Shown in pieces: positions 27,901 through 37,459 of a stretch of 64,000 nucleotides of DNA. Where the stretch lies: positions 112,064 through 176,063 of the forward strand of contig JALMLS010000621.1 in NCBI GenBank assembly GCA_038496445.1, given 5' to 3'. Under the pieces are notes generated by a model. It saw only the letters and a list, made by a program, of their open reading frames with translations. It had not been told where the DNA came from and ran no database searches. This DNA comes from Trichosphaerium sp. ATCC 40318. Lineage: Eukaryota > Discosea > Flabellinia > Trichosidae. Both the position numbers and the translations under genes were made by a program. Position 1 is the first letter of the stretch, and the number at the start of each line of letters is the position of its first letter.

Positions 27901-30185
27901 TCATTATTCCATCTACAATTGGTAACCTTCTTTTCTTTGACACAAACGGAGACGGCGTTCAAGGTACACTTACTACCTAGTCACACCCCTTCGCTAATCT
28001 TTTTTTTCAACTAGATCCTTCAGAACCGCCAATTGGTAATGCAACCATTCTTTTATTCCTTAATGGAACACTTGTGGACTCAACAGTTAGCGATCAAGAT
28101 GGTGGCTACAACTTCACCCAACTGATCCCTGATGCCACTTACGATGTTTGTGTACCTTTTGGAAGTCCTCCTTTGCTCTTCCCATCTCCAACAAATGCAC
28201 CTGCACCTGTTGGATCAGACTCTGATGGAGTACCAATGTACGGGCAAACACAATAACTATGCTGTTGTACTTATCATTTTTAAGGATGATCGATGTTGAT
28301 GGTGATGGCATCCTTGAAACAGATGCAGCTTGTGCATCGGTTGTACCTGGATCAAACGAAACTGATATATCGACAGTTGTAGACTTTGGGTTCCTACCAG
28401 ACTCTGTTGAACTTGGAGACTCAATCTTTTGGGATATCAATGGCAATGGTATACAAGGTACAAGACCATTGATTGAACGACAATTTCTTACTGTTTGATG
28501 TTTAAGACCCTGAAGATACCGGTATTCCTGATATTCAAATCGTTGTTCTTGAAAACAACATGTTCTATGCTGTTACTACAACTACAAGTACGCTTGCTAG
28601 ATAATACCATGACCACCAAGTACTCATATAAACTTTCTAGCCGGTGGTAACTTTAACTTTACAACACCTGACCATGGCATCTTCCCAAATACTGAGTACA
28701 CCATTTGTGTGAATGTCACGTACGCCCTTTTTTCTTGATGTCAGTGCCTCATATCTTTCTAGTGATACAGGATTTCAACCTACACTCTCGGGTCAAGGTG
28801 GGGATCCTACCACGGATTCTGATGGAGGTCCTATTCAATCTATTGACGTCTTCGGTGATGGCATTTTATCTGAAGTGTCTTGTGCTACATTGACAACAAG
28901 AGCACTTCCTTTTGAAGACAACACAATTGATTTTGGCCTATTCCTTGTTCCTGACATGGCACGTATGCCTGAAATCGTTAGTCCAACAGGTGGTATTGTT
29001 GTTATCTTACAGGTACGCAACATCGACGCACCCTAAAAGCAACATAGTACTCATTTTTGTTCTTTTTAGGATGGCATTACGTTGAATAAGCAACTTGTTC
29101 CTGACGGTGTCATTCAAGTCAGTGTCGACACTGTAAATACAGACGAAGTTACTTTCGAATTCTCTCTTGATGGATCTTCATTCACAGACACTTCTGGCCC
29201 TATCTTCACGTCTCAAAATGTCACTTTATTAACAGGTACCTTTAACAACACAGCTAGTAAAAGCAAATGGCTCACACATGTTTTAGAGCAATTCATCAAC
29301 ATCACAATAACATTGCGTAATACCACGACCAACAGAGAAACCGTATTTAGCTTCACATTCCGTTGTGTAAACCCAGGTATCTCTGGTGACCCTCACTTTG
29401 TTGGATTCAATGGACAGAAATTTGGTACGCTTTTTATCAACCTCATGCTTTACTTCTTGAACACTCGCTGATGTACCTCATAGATTTCCATGCAAAGCCA
29501 GACATATACTATGCCATCATTAGCGACAACAATGTGGCTGTAAACTCTTTATTTGTACACGCTGATCTCCGCGAAAAGAGTAACAAAACATACATGGGTC
29601 AGATCGGTATTATCCTTGGAAATGACAGATTGTTTGTATCATGTGATCGTAATAATCTGTCTCATCGTATTGAATTCAATGGTGGACCACTTGCATCAGG
29701 GGCGAGAAAGACACTGAGCTTGGGAAAACTGAAAAGATCAAAAGCAAACAATGATCGCATTCAAGTCATCACTCAGCACTACAGAATCTCTGTCAGATTC
29801 TCATCTTCATCACATAGTACCTGCCATCTGAATATGAGAACCAAATATAACGGCGATAAACGTGCTCTAAAAGACCAACCACACGGTACGTTTACAGCAA
29901 CTGCCTCTTATAGAATCTCCGTTTTGTTTCTGACTTCTTGATGTAGGTGTTCTTGGACAAACAGCTTGGAAAGAAGTTGTAGAGATAAATCATCATGGTA
30001 TAAATGGAGAAGGTGTTATTGATGGTAAATGGAAAGACTACGTACTTCGTAACATATGGGACACCAACTTCAAATTTTCAAAGTTCAAGCATATCGATTA
30101 TGCAAGACTCAACGCCAAAAGCAAAAAGCCGTTCAAGCTTCCTGACTATGACTCAACCACCTCGCTAGACGGTTTTGTAGAGTAA
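3928..30185 (+). CDS. Giant secreted SdrD_B-repeat protein with C-terminal VWD-like domain
   Basis: One gene of ~26 kb with about 90 exons; I estimate 6,500-7,200 residues. A signal peptide (MLTLLATLLILCRVNA) is followed by a prealbumin-like B domain (YRDYDFDGRRDALEPG), a bacterial-type globular region to ~6.9 kb, and a classical SdrD_B domain (GNYIWIDTDCDGIQD). Then come a Pro/Thr linker, about 44 SdrD_B-like domains of ~120 residues, and a VWD-like region (GISGDPHFVGFNGQKF at ~29.4 kb) ending at TAA 30183-30185. Each array domain runs GD-VFFD-N-DGIQ, a beta-rich middle, YxICV, DSDG, FDFDGD, ASC, then DFGF. Introns recur at two fixed places: phase 1 after DGIQ and phase 0 after ASCxxxV. SdrD_B domains are Ca2+-binding stalk modules of bacterial adhesins, so an extracellular stalk, adhesin or wall protein is inferred. 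There is no transmembrane tail. A frameshift near 16.11 kb would interrupt the reading frame if real. The gene may therefore be broken, or this base may be an assembly error. Confidence 0.85.
4194..4201. promoter_or_regulatory. TCACGTGA palindrome
   Basis: In intron 2 of the giant gene. Confidence 0.4.
5829..5836. promoter_or_regulatory. TCACGTGA palindrome
   Basis: In an intron of the N-terminal module of the giant gene, between poly-T runs. Confidence 0.4.
7371..7560 (+). repeat. Pro/Thr-rich linker, PPTTxPPTTEPPTT repeats
   Basis: About 62 codons alternate PPTTE, PPTTS, PPTTA and PPTTM. The linker joins the first classical SdrD_B domain to the array. Such runs are usually extended and O-glycosylated, so this probably works as a rigid spacer or mucin-like segment. 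Confidence 0.85.
7622..10527 (+). repeat. SdrD_B domains 2-7, irregular start of the array
   Basis: Domains start near 7622, 8068, 8574, 9016, 9507 and 10024. Domain 4 (8574) lacks the intron after DGLQ and domain 7 ends with the PPDGxxxRASC variant. These are the hallmarks of positions 1 and 5 of the later super-repeat, so this stretch reads as an older unit that has lost a domain. Confidence 0.7.
10528..13010 (+). repeat. Super-repeat unit 1 (domains 8-12)
   Basis: Five domains. The first (10528) has no internal intron after IQD, and the last ends DLSNPPDMMLDRASC. This is the most diverged of the regular units. Confidence 0.75.
13011..15480 (+). repeat. Super-repeat unit 2 (domains 13-17)
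   Basis: Opens with the intronless domain NGIQDAMDSPLPGRN. The second domain carries the FFDFDGDMIFDDASC ending seen again in units 3 and 4, and the fifth ends DLTSPPDVTLERASC. Confidence 0.8.
16105..16114 (+). other. Single-base deletion causing a frameshift in domain 19
   Basis: This copy reads ACAGATTGATGGG where the unit-4 copy reads ACAGATTCGATGGG (~18,554) and the unit-2 copy has ACAGATTCAATGGG (~13,648). One base is missing. The frame TMTD is followed immediately by TGA, and translation resumes one frame over at MGIYSFTTADGLLP. No intron occurs here in sister copies, so splicing cannot repair it. It is either a real null or tolerated allele, or a sequencing/assembly error. Confidence 0.8.
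16859..16866. promoter_or_regulatory. TCACGTGA palindrome
   Basis: In the phase-0 intron that ends domain 20 of the giant gene, a few bases before the acceptor. Confidence 0.4.
17916..20339 (+). repeat. Super-repeat unit 4 (domains 23-27)
   Basis: Nearly a copy of unit 3 over its first two domains and of unit 5 over its last two. The fourth domain (from 19345) has no intron between CVDI and TSPSGG upstream of it. The exon 19439-19725 is the partner of 21839-22125 in unit 5. Confidence 0.85.
20340..22704 (+). repeat. Super-repeat unit 5 (domains 28-32)
   Basis: Begins with the same VTQPITIETFVF block as units 3 and 4. The exon 21839-22125 differs from 19439-19725 at 2 of 287 positions by my reading, and the two lie exactly 2,400 bp apart. 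Confidence 0.85.
22705..25110 (+). repeat. Super-repeat unit 6 (domains 33-37)
   Basis: The first domain is intronless (FDLSDAPIQNRN) but has diverged from the VTQPITIET wording. The unit ends with the LSPSGGTPERASC variant. Its sequence is less similar to units 3-5 than they are to each other. Confidence 0.75.
25111..28950 (+). repeat. SdrD_B domains 38-45, irregular end of the array
   Basis: Starts like another unit (VTQPITIDTSVFLD) but the register is lost: domains 38 and 40 both lack the internal intron. Domains 44 and 45 gain extra introns, for example at about 28,239-28,283 and within 28,588-28,760. This looks like an old, degraded edge of the array. Confidence 0.7.
28951..30185 (+). 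other. C-terminal beta-sandwich plus VWD-like/root-cap-like region
   Basis: After the last repeat, a segment DGITLNKQLVPDGVIQVS leads to FTFRCVNPGISGDPHFVGFNGQKF. Splicing at ~29,425/29,484 continues it as DFHAKPDIYYAIISD. This is the GDPHF...FDFHG signature of von Willebrand factor D-like domains. It is followed by GVLGQTAWKEV, similar to the GVLGQTY motif of plant root-cap and related eukaryotic VWD-like proteins. It supplies a eukaryotic-type C-terminus to an otherwise bacterial-looking protein, probably for multimerisation or anchoring. Confidence 0.75.
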
Positions 30186-30228
30186 ATAACAACCCACCGT
30201 GATGATAACACGTGATAGACAGCTAGAA

Positions 30229-30234
30229 AATAAA
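30229..30234 (+). terminator. AATAAA polyadenylation-type hexamer
   Basis: 44 nt after the stop of the giant gene, within a short A-rich stretch. Confidence 0.4.
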
Positions 30235-30601
30235 AGTTGTCATTTTTAAAATCATACGCTGTAGCAAGCTTTTTTGTTTTTCTTCGTGTTCAAAGTACTA
30301 TTCTATACACTTACATCCTCAAGATGAAAATAACAGTTCACCTAACTTGTATACTCTAACAATATTTTATAATAACAGTCAACAAGGGCTAAGGAGAAAT
30401 AGTACAAAGCAACTTTACAATGGCAAGTAGACTCACATGAAAAATAACGTGCAACATTTATGGATTAAGGCTTTTTATTAACAAAAGGCGATACGCTACA
30501 GAATAACCTGTCACGCACACACACAATACGATCAAGGAAACAGAAAACACCTAAAAATTAAAAAAAAGTAATCCAAAAAAAAAAAAAACTAGGTCTAGCC
30601 C

Positions 30602-30707
30602 TTTTGGTTCGTCCCACAATCCAAAACCAACAAGGGCACCCGTTAAAAACATAAATATAGAGAGAAATGAGGGACGACCTTTGGTTCATACCACAACCCA
30701 AAACCAA
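30602..30707. repeat. Two copies of a 28-29 nt inverted-repeat element
   Basis: Copies at 30602-30630 and 30680-30707 share TTTGGTTC, then CCACAA, then CCAAAACCAA. In each, TTTGGTT can pair with AACCAAA to form a short hairpin. Placed between convergent genes they may act in 3'-end formation, or be remnants of a small repeat. Confidence 0.6.
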
Positions 30708-30795
30708 AGATCCCACCTACAATTAAAAAAAACTCTCTGAAAAAAAACTCCTTTGCCAAAAACAATGGCATCTCCAAGAGATTCTACACCGACCT

Positions 30796-31754
30796 TCAGT
30801 CATACGCTAATGAGATGAACTCATGTTCCATCAAATCCGACGCACTCTGATACTCGGCTGATGGTTCCAGGCAAGCCTTAACAAAATCAACCAGCAAGCA
30901 CTCATCGTGGTGAAGCGAGTGCTCAAAGCGTTTCAGGAATACTTCCTTCAACTTTTGAAAGCAGAGGCGATTAACCTCGAACTCACCTTCACCAGAGTAC
31001 TCATCGCACGGCACGTATTCGTCGCCTAATGCGATACGCATTGTCGTCACACCGACTGCGTAAAGGTCATTCTGCGTTGTGTACCCTCTGCGCTCAACAG
31101 AAGGCAACACATAACCAGGAGTGCCTTTAAAGGTTTTGAGCTTTCTGGTATCCTTTACATACCCAGAAGCGCCAAAATCAGTGAGCATTATGTCCATTGA
31201 GGGGAACACCAAGATGTTATCCGGCGTGATGTTGTTATGCACTACACCTTCTCTGTGCAGTTGTGTGAGTGTAGATAACGTACTCTCAGCTACTACCGCT
31301 ACAGTGTCGATCGAAGGATTGGCAAACACATCCAACACGGACCCATAAGCTCTGGGCATTGCTATCGCAACTCCATGGTCACCACTCAGAAACTTCAAGG
31401 GTTTGACAACGCCTTTACACTTGAGACTGCTTGCGAAGTCATACTCGCGCTCCTAGAGAAGTCGAGTAAGTATTTGTGCCGGTTGGTGTAAAAATAAAAA
31501 ACCTAAAAGGAAAAAGTGCTTACAAGTGCCTCAGCGTCCTCCTCATACTCATCTGTGCTTCTATTAGCCGTTTCGATAATTTTGAGAGCTACACTCTGTC
31601 CATTATCATTTCGTCGCGCTTTTAACACACGACACCTCTCACTACTTCCCAATGGCTTTGCCGACATTATCGTCGCCCAACCCGTACCTTGTAAAGTACA
31701 CTTTCTGTACGCAGTTCTAGCAAAGCGAGCTATCGTTCGGAATAAATTGGCCAT
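30796..31754 (-). CDS. Small protein kinase-fold protein, probable pseudokinase
   Basis: Two exons, 31754-31524 and 31452-30796 (phase 0), give 295 residues, essentially a bare kinase domain after a ~30-residue basic leader. Visible motifs: VALK with the ATP-anchoring Lys at 58; a degenerate glycine loop (LGSSERCRV); catalytic loop HNNITPDN at 149-156; DFG at 169-171; GTPGYVLPSVE at 187-197 in place of the APE segment; and DLYAVG for the F-helix. The catalytic Asp of HRD is Asn151 and the HRDLK Lys is Thr153, so phosphotransfer is probably lost while nucleotide binding may remain. The kinase fold is confident; the pseudokinase call is inferred from these residues. The leader (FRTIARFARTAYRK) could be a mitochondrial presequence. 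ATG 31775 is an alternative start. Confidence 0.85.
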
Positions 31755-32347
31755 AGTCTTGTTACAGTAATGCACGAGGTAAGAAATCTGTTAAGTTGAA
31801 CTAAGTGAAGCAAGTTGGCGGTAATCATCCAACCGATAGTTTTCATAACTTTGATAAAAACATGCTTTTTTTACTGAATTAGGAAAACAAAGTGAATCGG
31901 CACCACAAAGAAATGCGCCTCAGAGAATTTAGGAAATGCACGCGAAATGGCACACCAAAAAACTAAAGGCGTGGCACGTGAGGGAGCCTCACAGAATTGT
32001 GCATTATTTGCAACTAGCAATAAATCGTGCATGTTCATATTCACAGGTGCTGTTGCAATTGTTTATTTTACAATACAAAGTACTTTACCTGTTTACGCGT
32101 TCTGGAAAGATTGAAACTGTCTACATGAAGTTAATTTGTATTTTAGGGCCTACTCAGCGTTTACTTGAAGCGTGTGAGCAACAAGGATAGAGTGGTGGTT
32201 CTCCTTTTTTTTGGTTTTGATTTGATGATACATAGCATGATATATGGGTTCACTGTCGCGCTTATTGGGTGTCAGAAGGGTAGACATCAAGTTTTGGGGT
32301 TTTTTAAGCTAAATTGTAAATTGTCCTCAAATTAAGTTGGGGAAGAG
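31755..32347. other. Intergenic, nothing supported
   Basis: An 84-codon ORF at 31936-32190 (+) has no recognisable motif, and I could not extend it by splicing. The rest is AT-rich non-coding sequence. Confidence 0.3.
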
Positions 32348-33387
32348 TTAACCAGTACCCTTAATACTGTCTGGGATTGCCGTAGATGCAGGAATATTAA
32401 TACTCCTTCTCCTCAATTGATCTTTTACAATGAGCAGATAACGTCTAAACACAGCTGAAGTGGTTGTTAATGCGTTGGTGTCGTGGCTCTTGCAAGTAGT
32501 GGAATTGTAGAGTATCAACAAACCAGCAGTTGGAGGTGCGGTGGTTACACTGACGGTAATGTCATGTTATTATGTTGTTTAAAGCTATGAAGTACGACTA
32601 CCAAGGCACCAATATGATCTTTCAGAATCTGTGTTAGAAACTGTTTGACAACAGAAAGAAAGTTAAACATACGCAATTCTTGAACTGAAAGGGCATCAAT
32701 AAGGTTTTGCGCAGTAAGAGTACCATACTACGAGACGAAAAGTCAGAAAGATACTCGATAACGGTACGATCACGTTTCTTTGCAACCTGAAAAGGCAGGT
32801 AATAGGTTCAAAGGGTAACTGACACGTTAATTCGTAAATGTTATTAATTCGTGCTAAGTGATAACTGCTTTAGGGAAGCTACAATAGAATGTTCACGCTT
32901 TTTTTGGATCAAAACAAGACGGAAACGTATTGCTTTACATTGATAACAGGTTGATTTCAAATATTCTCGGTTTGAACGATTCCTATTTCGTAATGACTTA
33001 ATACCTTATAAATATAGACGATCTCAAAATACGAGTAGAAGATAGCATCAGAAAAGCTGAAAGTTGCGTTTAATTAAGACTTCTCGAATTTCTACGTTTT
33101 ATGTTTACACTTTGTTTCTCAAGACGTGCATGTTCGTATTCAACAAACCAACCATTGAAAGTGTTCACTGCCAAAAACCTAGTTCCTACTGAAACAAGGT
33201 TTCGTGCAAGTTACTGGTGATGTTCCAACAAAAAAATAAGACCCTGAGCCTCTAATAAGATTGGTTACTAGGCAGTGGAAAAGTTAGCATTACCTTACTC
33301 TGCGTGCACCTTGGTGAGTGCCACGTAGCGTTGAAATGGGTGTAATATGGCTAAGGTAATCAAGACTTGTACATACCCACCAAACAT
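32348..33387 (-). CDS. Tentative spliced gene, function unknown
   Basis: No long ORF exists here, yet a chain of short leftward exons can be joined with consistent GT-AG signals. The start would be ATG 33387. Middle exons encode NTFNGWFVEYEHARLEK, FLMLSSTRILRSSIF and CKAIRFRLVLIQKKREH. These are followed by VAKKRDRTVIEYLSDFSS joined through a 47-nt intron to LQELRMFNFLSVVKQF. The last exon ends FRRYLLIVKDQLRRRS...GTG at TAA 32348-32350. The result is Lys/Arg-rich and helical. I do not recognise it. The first two or three exons are uncertain and a non-coding interpretation is possible. Confidence 0.4.
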
Positions 33388-33539
33388 TGCTAAAAAAAGG
33401 AACATTACAACCGCCAATCTAACAATGAAGAACGAAAAAAGTAGGTTGGCAGTACTCAGTTTCTCAGTCTAAGTGCGTTATGCAACTTAACTAAATTCTG
33501 TAATTTCTTTTGAGACTACGATTATCGGACAACAAAGCA

Positions 33540-36335
33540 ATGCACGCACGTATTGGTTTGCTCTTGTGCATTTCACTGTTGGGTACAGATAGCGTGTTAG
33601 CAGTTATTTTGTAGTTTTTACTTACATTGCCTTCTTAGCCGTGTTTGGGGCTCCTGAGAACACGTTCTTTAACGCTACATCCTTAATAAACATATTCCCC
33701 GGTGCAACTCACATAGCTACTACACCACGTATTTCTCAAGGTGATTTGAATGGTCAGCACGTTTATGTCATTGCATTGGATACCAGTAAGTACAAAATGA
33801 CAAGCAACACTCTGTATTTTTTCTTGGGCCAAAAACCCAACCCATGTTTTCATACATGGAGCGTCACAGCGACCAACTCCACTTTACAATCTGGTCCTTC
33901 TTTAGTTCGAGTTTAGTAACATGAATCCTAGTATTATCTGTTGGAGGTCCTCCGTTAGGAGGCTCTTCTCTTATAATTTCAACACCAGCAGGTATGCACG
34001 CAAAGACACTTTTTTGATGACATTTCTTGGTTTTTTTTTGAAACGTTCAAAGTTGGAAATATCACTTAACGCTTTGTAGGAATACTGGATGAGATCGCCA
34101 CATACCCAATGGTGTTCTTTGCAAATGCCAACGATATTGTTGTACCAAAGTTCTCCGGAAATGAATTCCCTGTTCTTGTCTTGGATGGGAATTGGCAATA
34201 TCAGTTTTTGACTTTCAATACAACACTAAACGTACGCTTCGTGTATTCAAGAAACCAACAAGCGCAATATGCTCATTCAAGAATCCTAGGAGTTTGAAAA
34301 AACAGGGACACTGACGACAATACCAGGAATTACAAGCGGAGCAACCGTAGTAAATGTTTTCCAGGGTACGCCAAAAAAAAAATGAATAGTCCAATATTTT
34401 ATGTCTAATGTGTATTCACCCACATGTAATAGATGGGCCAGATGAATATGTAGTATATGCGCTACAAGATGGCTTAAACCAGTTCTTTAGAATTAGTAGC
34501 AAGATATTGTCACGGTCGTTTAACACGTCATCTAGTGCACAAGTTGCCTCTCAGCTTGTCCAACTCGATCCTAAATGCTTCGCTCAATCAACAAGCACAG
34601 ACGGAGTTACAAACTTTTTGAAGTTTTACGACACTGTCAACGAGGTAGGCAATATTACCCAACGTTGTAAATATGTATTTCTTTCTACAACTTATTTTTT
34701 TGAAATCTTTTCGAACAGCACGTGTTGCAAACTCGTAAATTTTGTTGTTAGGCCACTGTTGAGGTGCAAGCTACATCACGACCTGGAACTACAGGTCTAA
34801 GAATAGCAAGTAATACAGAGACACAAGAAGTTGCAGTTGTATCAGGTTCAAATGCTCTGTATGAAGGCGCCGGATATTCATGTCACACCAGCTTTTCACC
34901 AACAGGAATTCAAATTCTTAGTCCTACAAACTTTTCTGCCTACGATGTTGTAGGTGTTGGTTTATCGCGTATGTCATCGTTTGTAGTGATGCGTAGAGAA
35001 GCAGGCAACGTGACTTTTCAAGCACTTCCTTCTGTCACCATATCACTACCTACAATCACTGCTTCTTTTGCAATGTCAATACAAGCAGTATTCGATCCAG
35101 AACTTTGCCAAATCGTTGTCATTACAGAATCCGTTTTCAAAAATATTGAGATTGCAGTAATGACTGCTTCATCTGGTCTATTGAACTGTACACAAGGTAA
35201 GGCGCCCTTACTATACTGTTCGATCCATTCACACTGCCAAAAGATCCTCCTTCGACAATAGCACCGACACCAGCGCCGACTACAGCACCGACAATGGCGC
35301 CAATAGCTCCAACAACAGTAGCGCCTTCGGATGTTTTACCTTTTCCAAATGTAAGTTTCTTTTTTGTTTTTGATTGTGTTGAGGGCTAATGACTGCTTAT
35401 AGATAGTTCCCCGTTTAGATTGTGTCATAACAAACGGACTAGATAACTACACTGCCATACTTGGTTGGGAAACAAATGTACGCATAACAGAAGGCATACT
35501 TAGCTATTTGATTTCTAACTGTCATTTAGGAATCACTTCAAGTTCTCTACGGTTCGAATAACATGATCTCACCTACACCATCAAATACCGCAAGTGTACC
35601 AACGCAGTTTAACCGAAGTGCACCTTTCTATCCTTCAAGTGTACCTCTCAGATACTTATTCAATGGACAACCAGGAACTTGGACTCTAGGAAGGGGTACA
35701 GTGTCGTTCTCAAGCAGTAGTGCAGAATGCATTCAATCAAGTACGAATAGTTGTTACCACCAACACAATGATAGTTTCCTTGACTGTTCTTGTAGACGCT
35801 ACTATCAACTTTGAAGTAAATAATCCATTTCCATTGGAGCAAATGGTGGTTGACAGCATTGGTGATGTATTTGCTACACAAGTAAATGTGTCAAGAGACA
35901 ATGTGATAGTGACACAATCCGAGACGCGTGATTCAACAAAAAGACAAACTACAACAACTGTAGCAGTAACGGTTACAGGTGCACTACTCATGACAGCTCC
36001 AAACTTACTTGCTATGATAGATGGCGCACAGAACCCTGTTGTTGTGGTTTCTACGTTTGTAGAAAATCAAGTAGCTGTTGATACTGCAACTGTAGCAATT
36101 CAAGGAACAGTCAATGTTAGTGTAACAGTACGTTTCTTCAGCTTCGATTCTCAAGTTTTTGGGTTCCTTGTTGAGCGCTCGCTAGTACTAATCGTTTTAA
36201 CAGTCCGTCTCTATTGGCCAACCTCCAACTGTTACAGATGCTACCGAGAGGGTTCAAACGCCAAGTGGAGCATTTAAAATGGGGACAAGCATTGCATTTG
36301 CAATGGTCACAATGTTGTTCCTGGTTCTCCTATAA
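33540..36335 (+). CDS. Secreted surface protein with Thr/Pro linker and GPI-type tail
   Basis: Twelve exons fit without a frame break: 33540-33582, 33639-33785, 33932-33991, 34080-34231, 34290-34365, 34433-34644, 34752-35196, 35244-35350, 35403-35477, 35530-35740, 35796-36127 and 36204-36335. They total 1992 nt, or 663 residues. The N-terminus is a clear signal peptide (MHARIGLLLCISLLAVFGA). The body is Ser/Thr/Val-rich and beta-like with NxS/T sites. Around residue 385 a linker reads APTPAPTTAPTMAPIAP, comparable in style to the linker of the giant gene. The protein ends in a hydrophobic stretch (GTSIAFAMVTMLFLVLL) with no cytoplasmic residues, the pattern expected for GPI anchoring. I recognise no domain. 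Its position beside the giant surface gene suggests, but does not prove, a shared cell-surface role. Confidence 0.85.
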
Positions 36336-36349
36336 TCGCAACTGAATCA

Positions 36350-36355
36350 AATAAA
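36350..36355 (+). terminator. AATAAA polyadenylation-type hexamer
   Basis: 15 nt past the stop of the surface-protein gene. Confidence 0.4.
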
Positions 36356-36445
36356 ATATGTTTTGCTTGTAGTCAAGTTTTATTAACTTTGGCACAATAA
36401 CTTTTGCGAAAGGACATTTGAACGCTTTAGATGTTATTGTAACAT

Positions 36446-37227
36446 CTACACTGAGCAGGCTGAGAAAGCTTGGGATAGAAGCTCTTGATTCACAGTAGTA
36501 AACGTGTTAACTCTCATGTGATGGAAATTATACCCTGCCTTGTTACTTGCGGTGTACAAGTCGACACTGTAGAATAAATTGTGCTTAGCGCATTTATAAT
36601 TCTTAAACGCATGGATCTTGTGAGTGTAGTCTCCCTTCACCAAAGAAACCTAAGACGTTGTAAGGTTTCTGAGTTGACAACAAAAACAAAAATAAAAACA
36701 AAAAAAACGGTTGACGTACCTTGTTATCTATCAATGAGAAGAAACGGGTTGATATTAACGGACCGTTGTTAACTTGTCTTCGTACTTGATATACAATGTT
36801 CGGATGATGTCCTAGCCCTGAGACAAAATCCTTAAAAACTTGCTCTTTGGATATCTTTCTATCTCTCCACGGTGTCAAGGTAGTACAGCAAAATGGCTTG
36901 TCTTGTTCTTCAGTCACGCTGATATCCACCTTGTCAGGTTTAACTGTTTGTAAGTTCTCGATGTAGCAATACAGAACGTCTCCTGAACGACCTTCCTTGT
37001 ACGCTGTTGTCAACTCGCGAGGATAGTTAGGCAGCAATACCTGGTGCAAAAAAATCGTTAAGTTGGTCATAGTGTTAACGATGTACCATGTCGTCCATGT
37101 TAACGATCAGCGTTGAAAATATTGTGGTGCGGTTACGCTGAAAAGTGATGGCAAGTGTTCCAGTAGTAGCAATGCCTTTAGATATGCAGAAAACCTTCAA
37201 TTTCTTGAGAAGAGATACGTTGTCCAT
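36446..37227 (-). CDS. Unrecognised 221-residue protein
   Basis: Three exons, 37227-37087, 37040-36720 and 36649-36446, all phase 0, total 666 nt. The N-terminus is MDNVSLLKKLKVFCISK. The middle (residues ~48-154) includes PNYPRELTTAYKEGRSGDV and PFCCTTLTPWRDRK, and the C-terminus is QELLSQAFSACSV. No signal peptide or known domain is visible. It follows the LRR gene in the same orientation. The splice between them is unclear, so it could be the 3' part of that gene; its own good start codon and open frame favour a separate gene. Confidence 0.6.
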
Positions 37228-37459
37228 TACAAACGATTACACAATTTTACATTCTCTTAGAGACTTGGTCTTTGCCTGGCAAATTTCTGTTGCATGTATG
37301 GGGGAAAACCTGGCACCACTTATACATTGTTGGTACAATTATTTGCCTTTGCAATGTTGGTACGCTACCAAGACTAATCTTTGTGGAAACACGTGTAGAA
37401 AGTACATTTTTGGTTTTTCTAATGAACTGAATTTACTTTTTTGGAGATTGATTATTTAA

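Larger units (their letters stand above)
30186..30795. other. Convergent 3' intergenic region
   Basis: Lies between the giant gene and the leftward kinase-like gene. It holds an AATAAA at 30229-30234 for the giant gene, A-rich tracts and two copies of a hairpin-forming element. No ORF is supported. Confidence 0.5.

Noticed and set aside
37145-37459. 104-codon rightward ORF
   Set aside because: Overlaps the first exon of a leftward gene with a consistent three-exon model; no recognisable motif.
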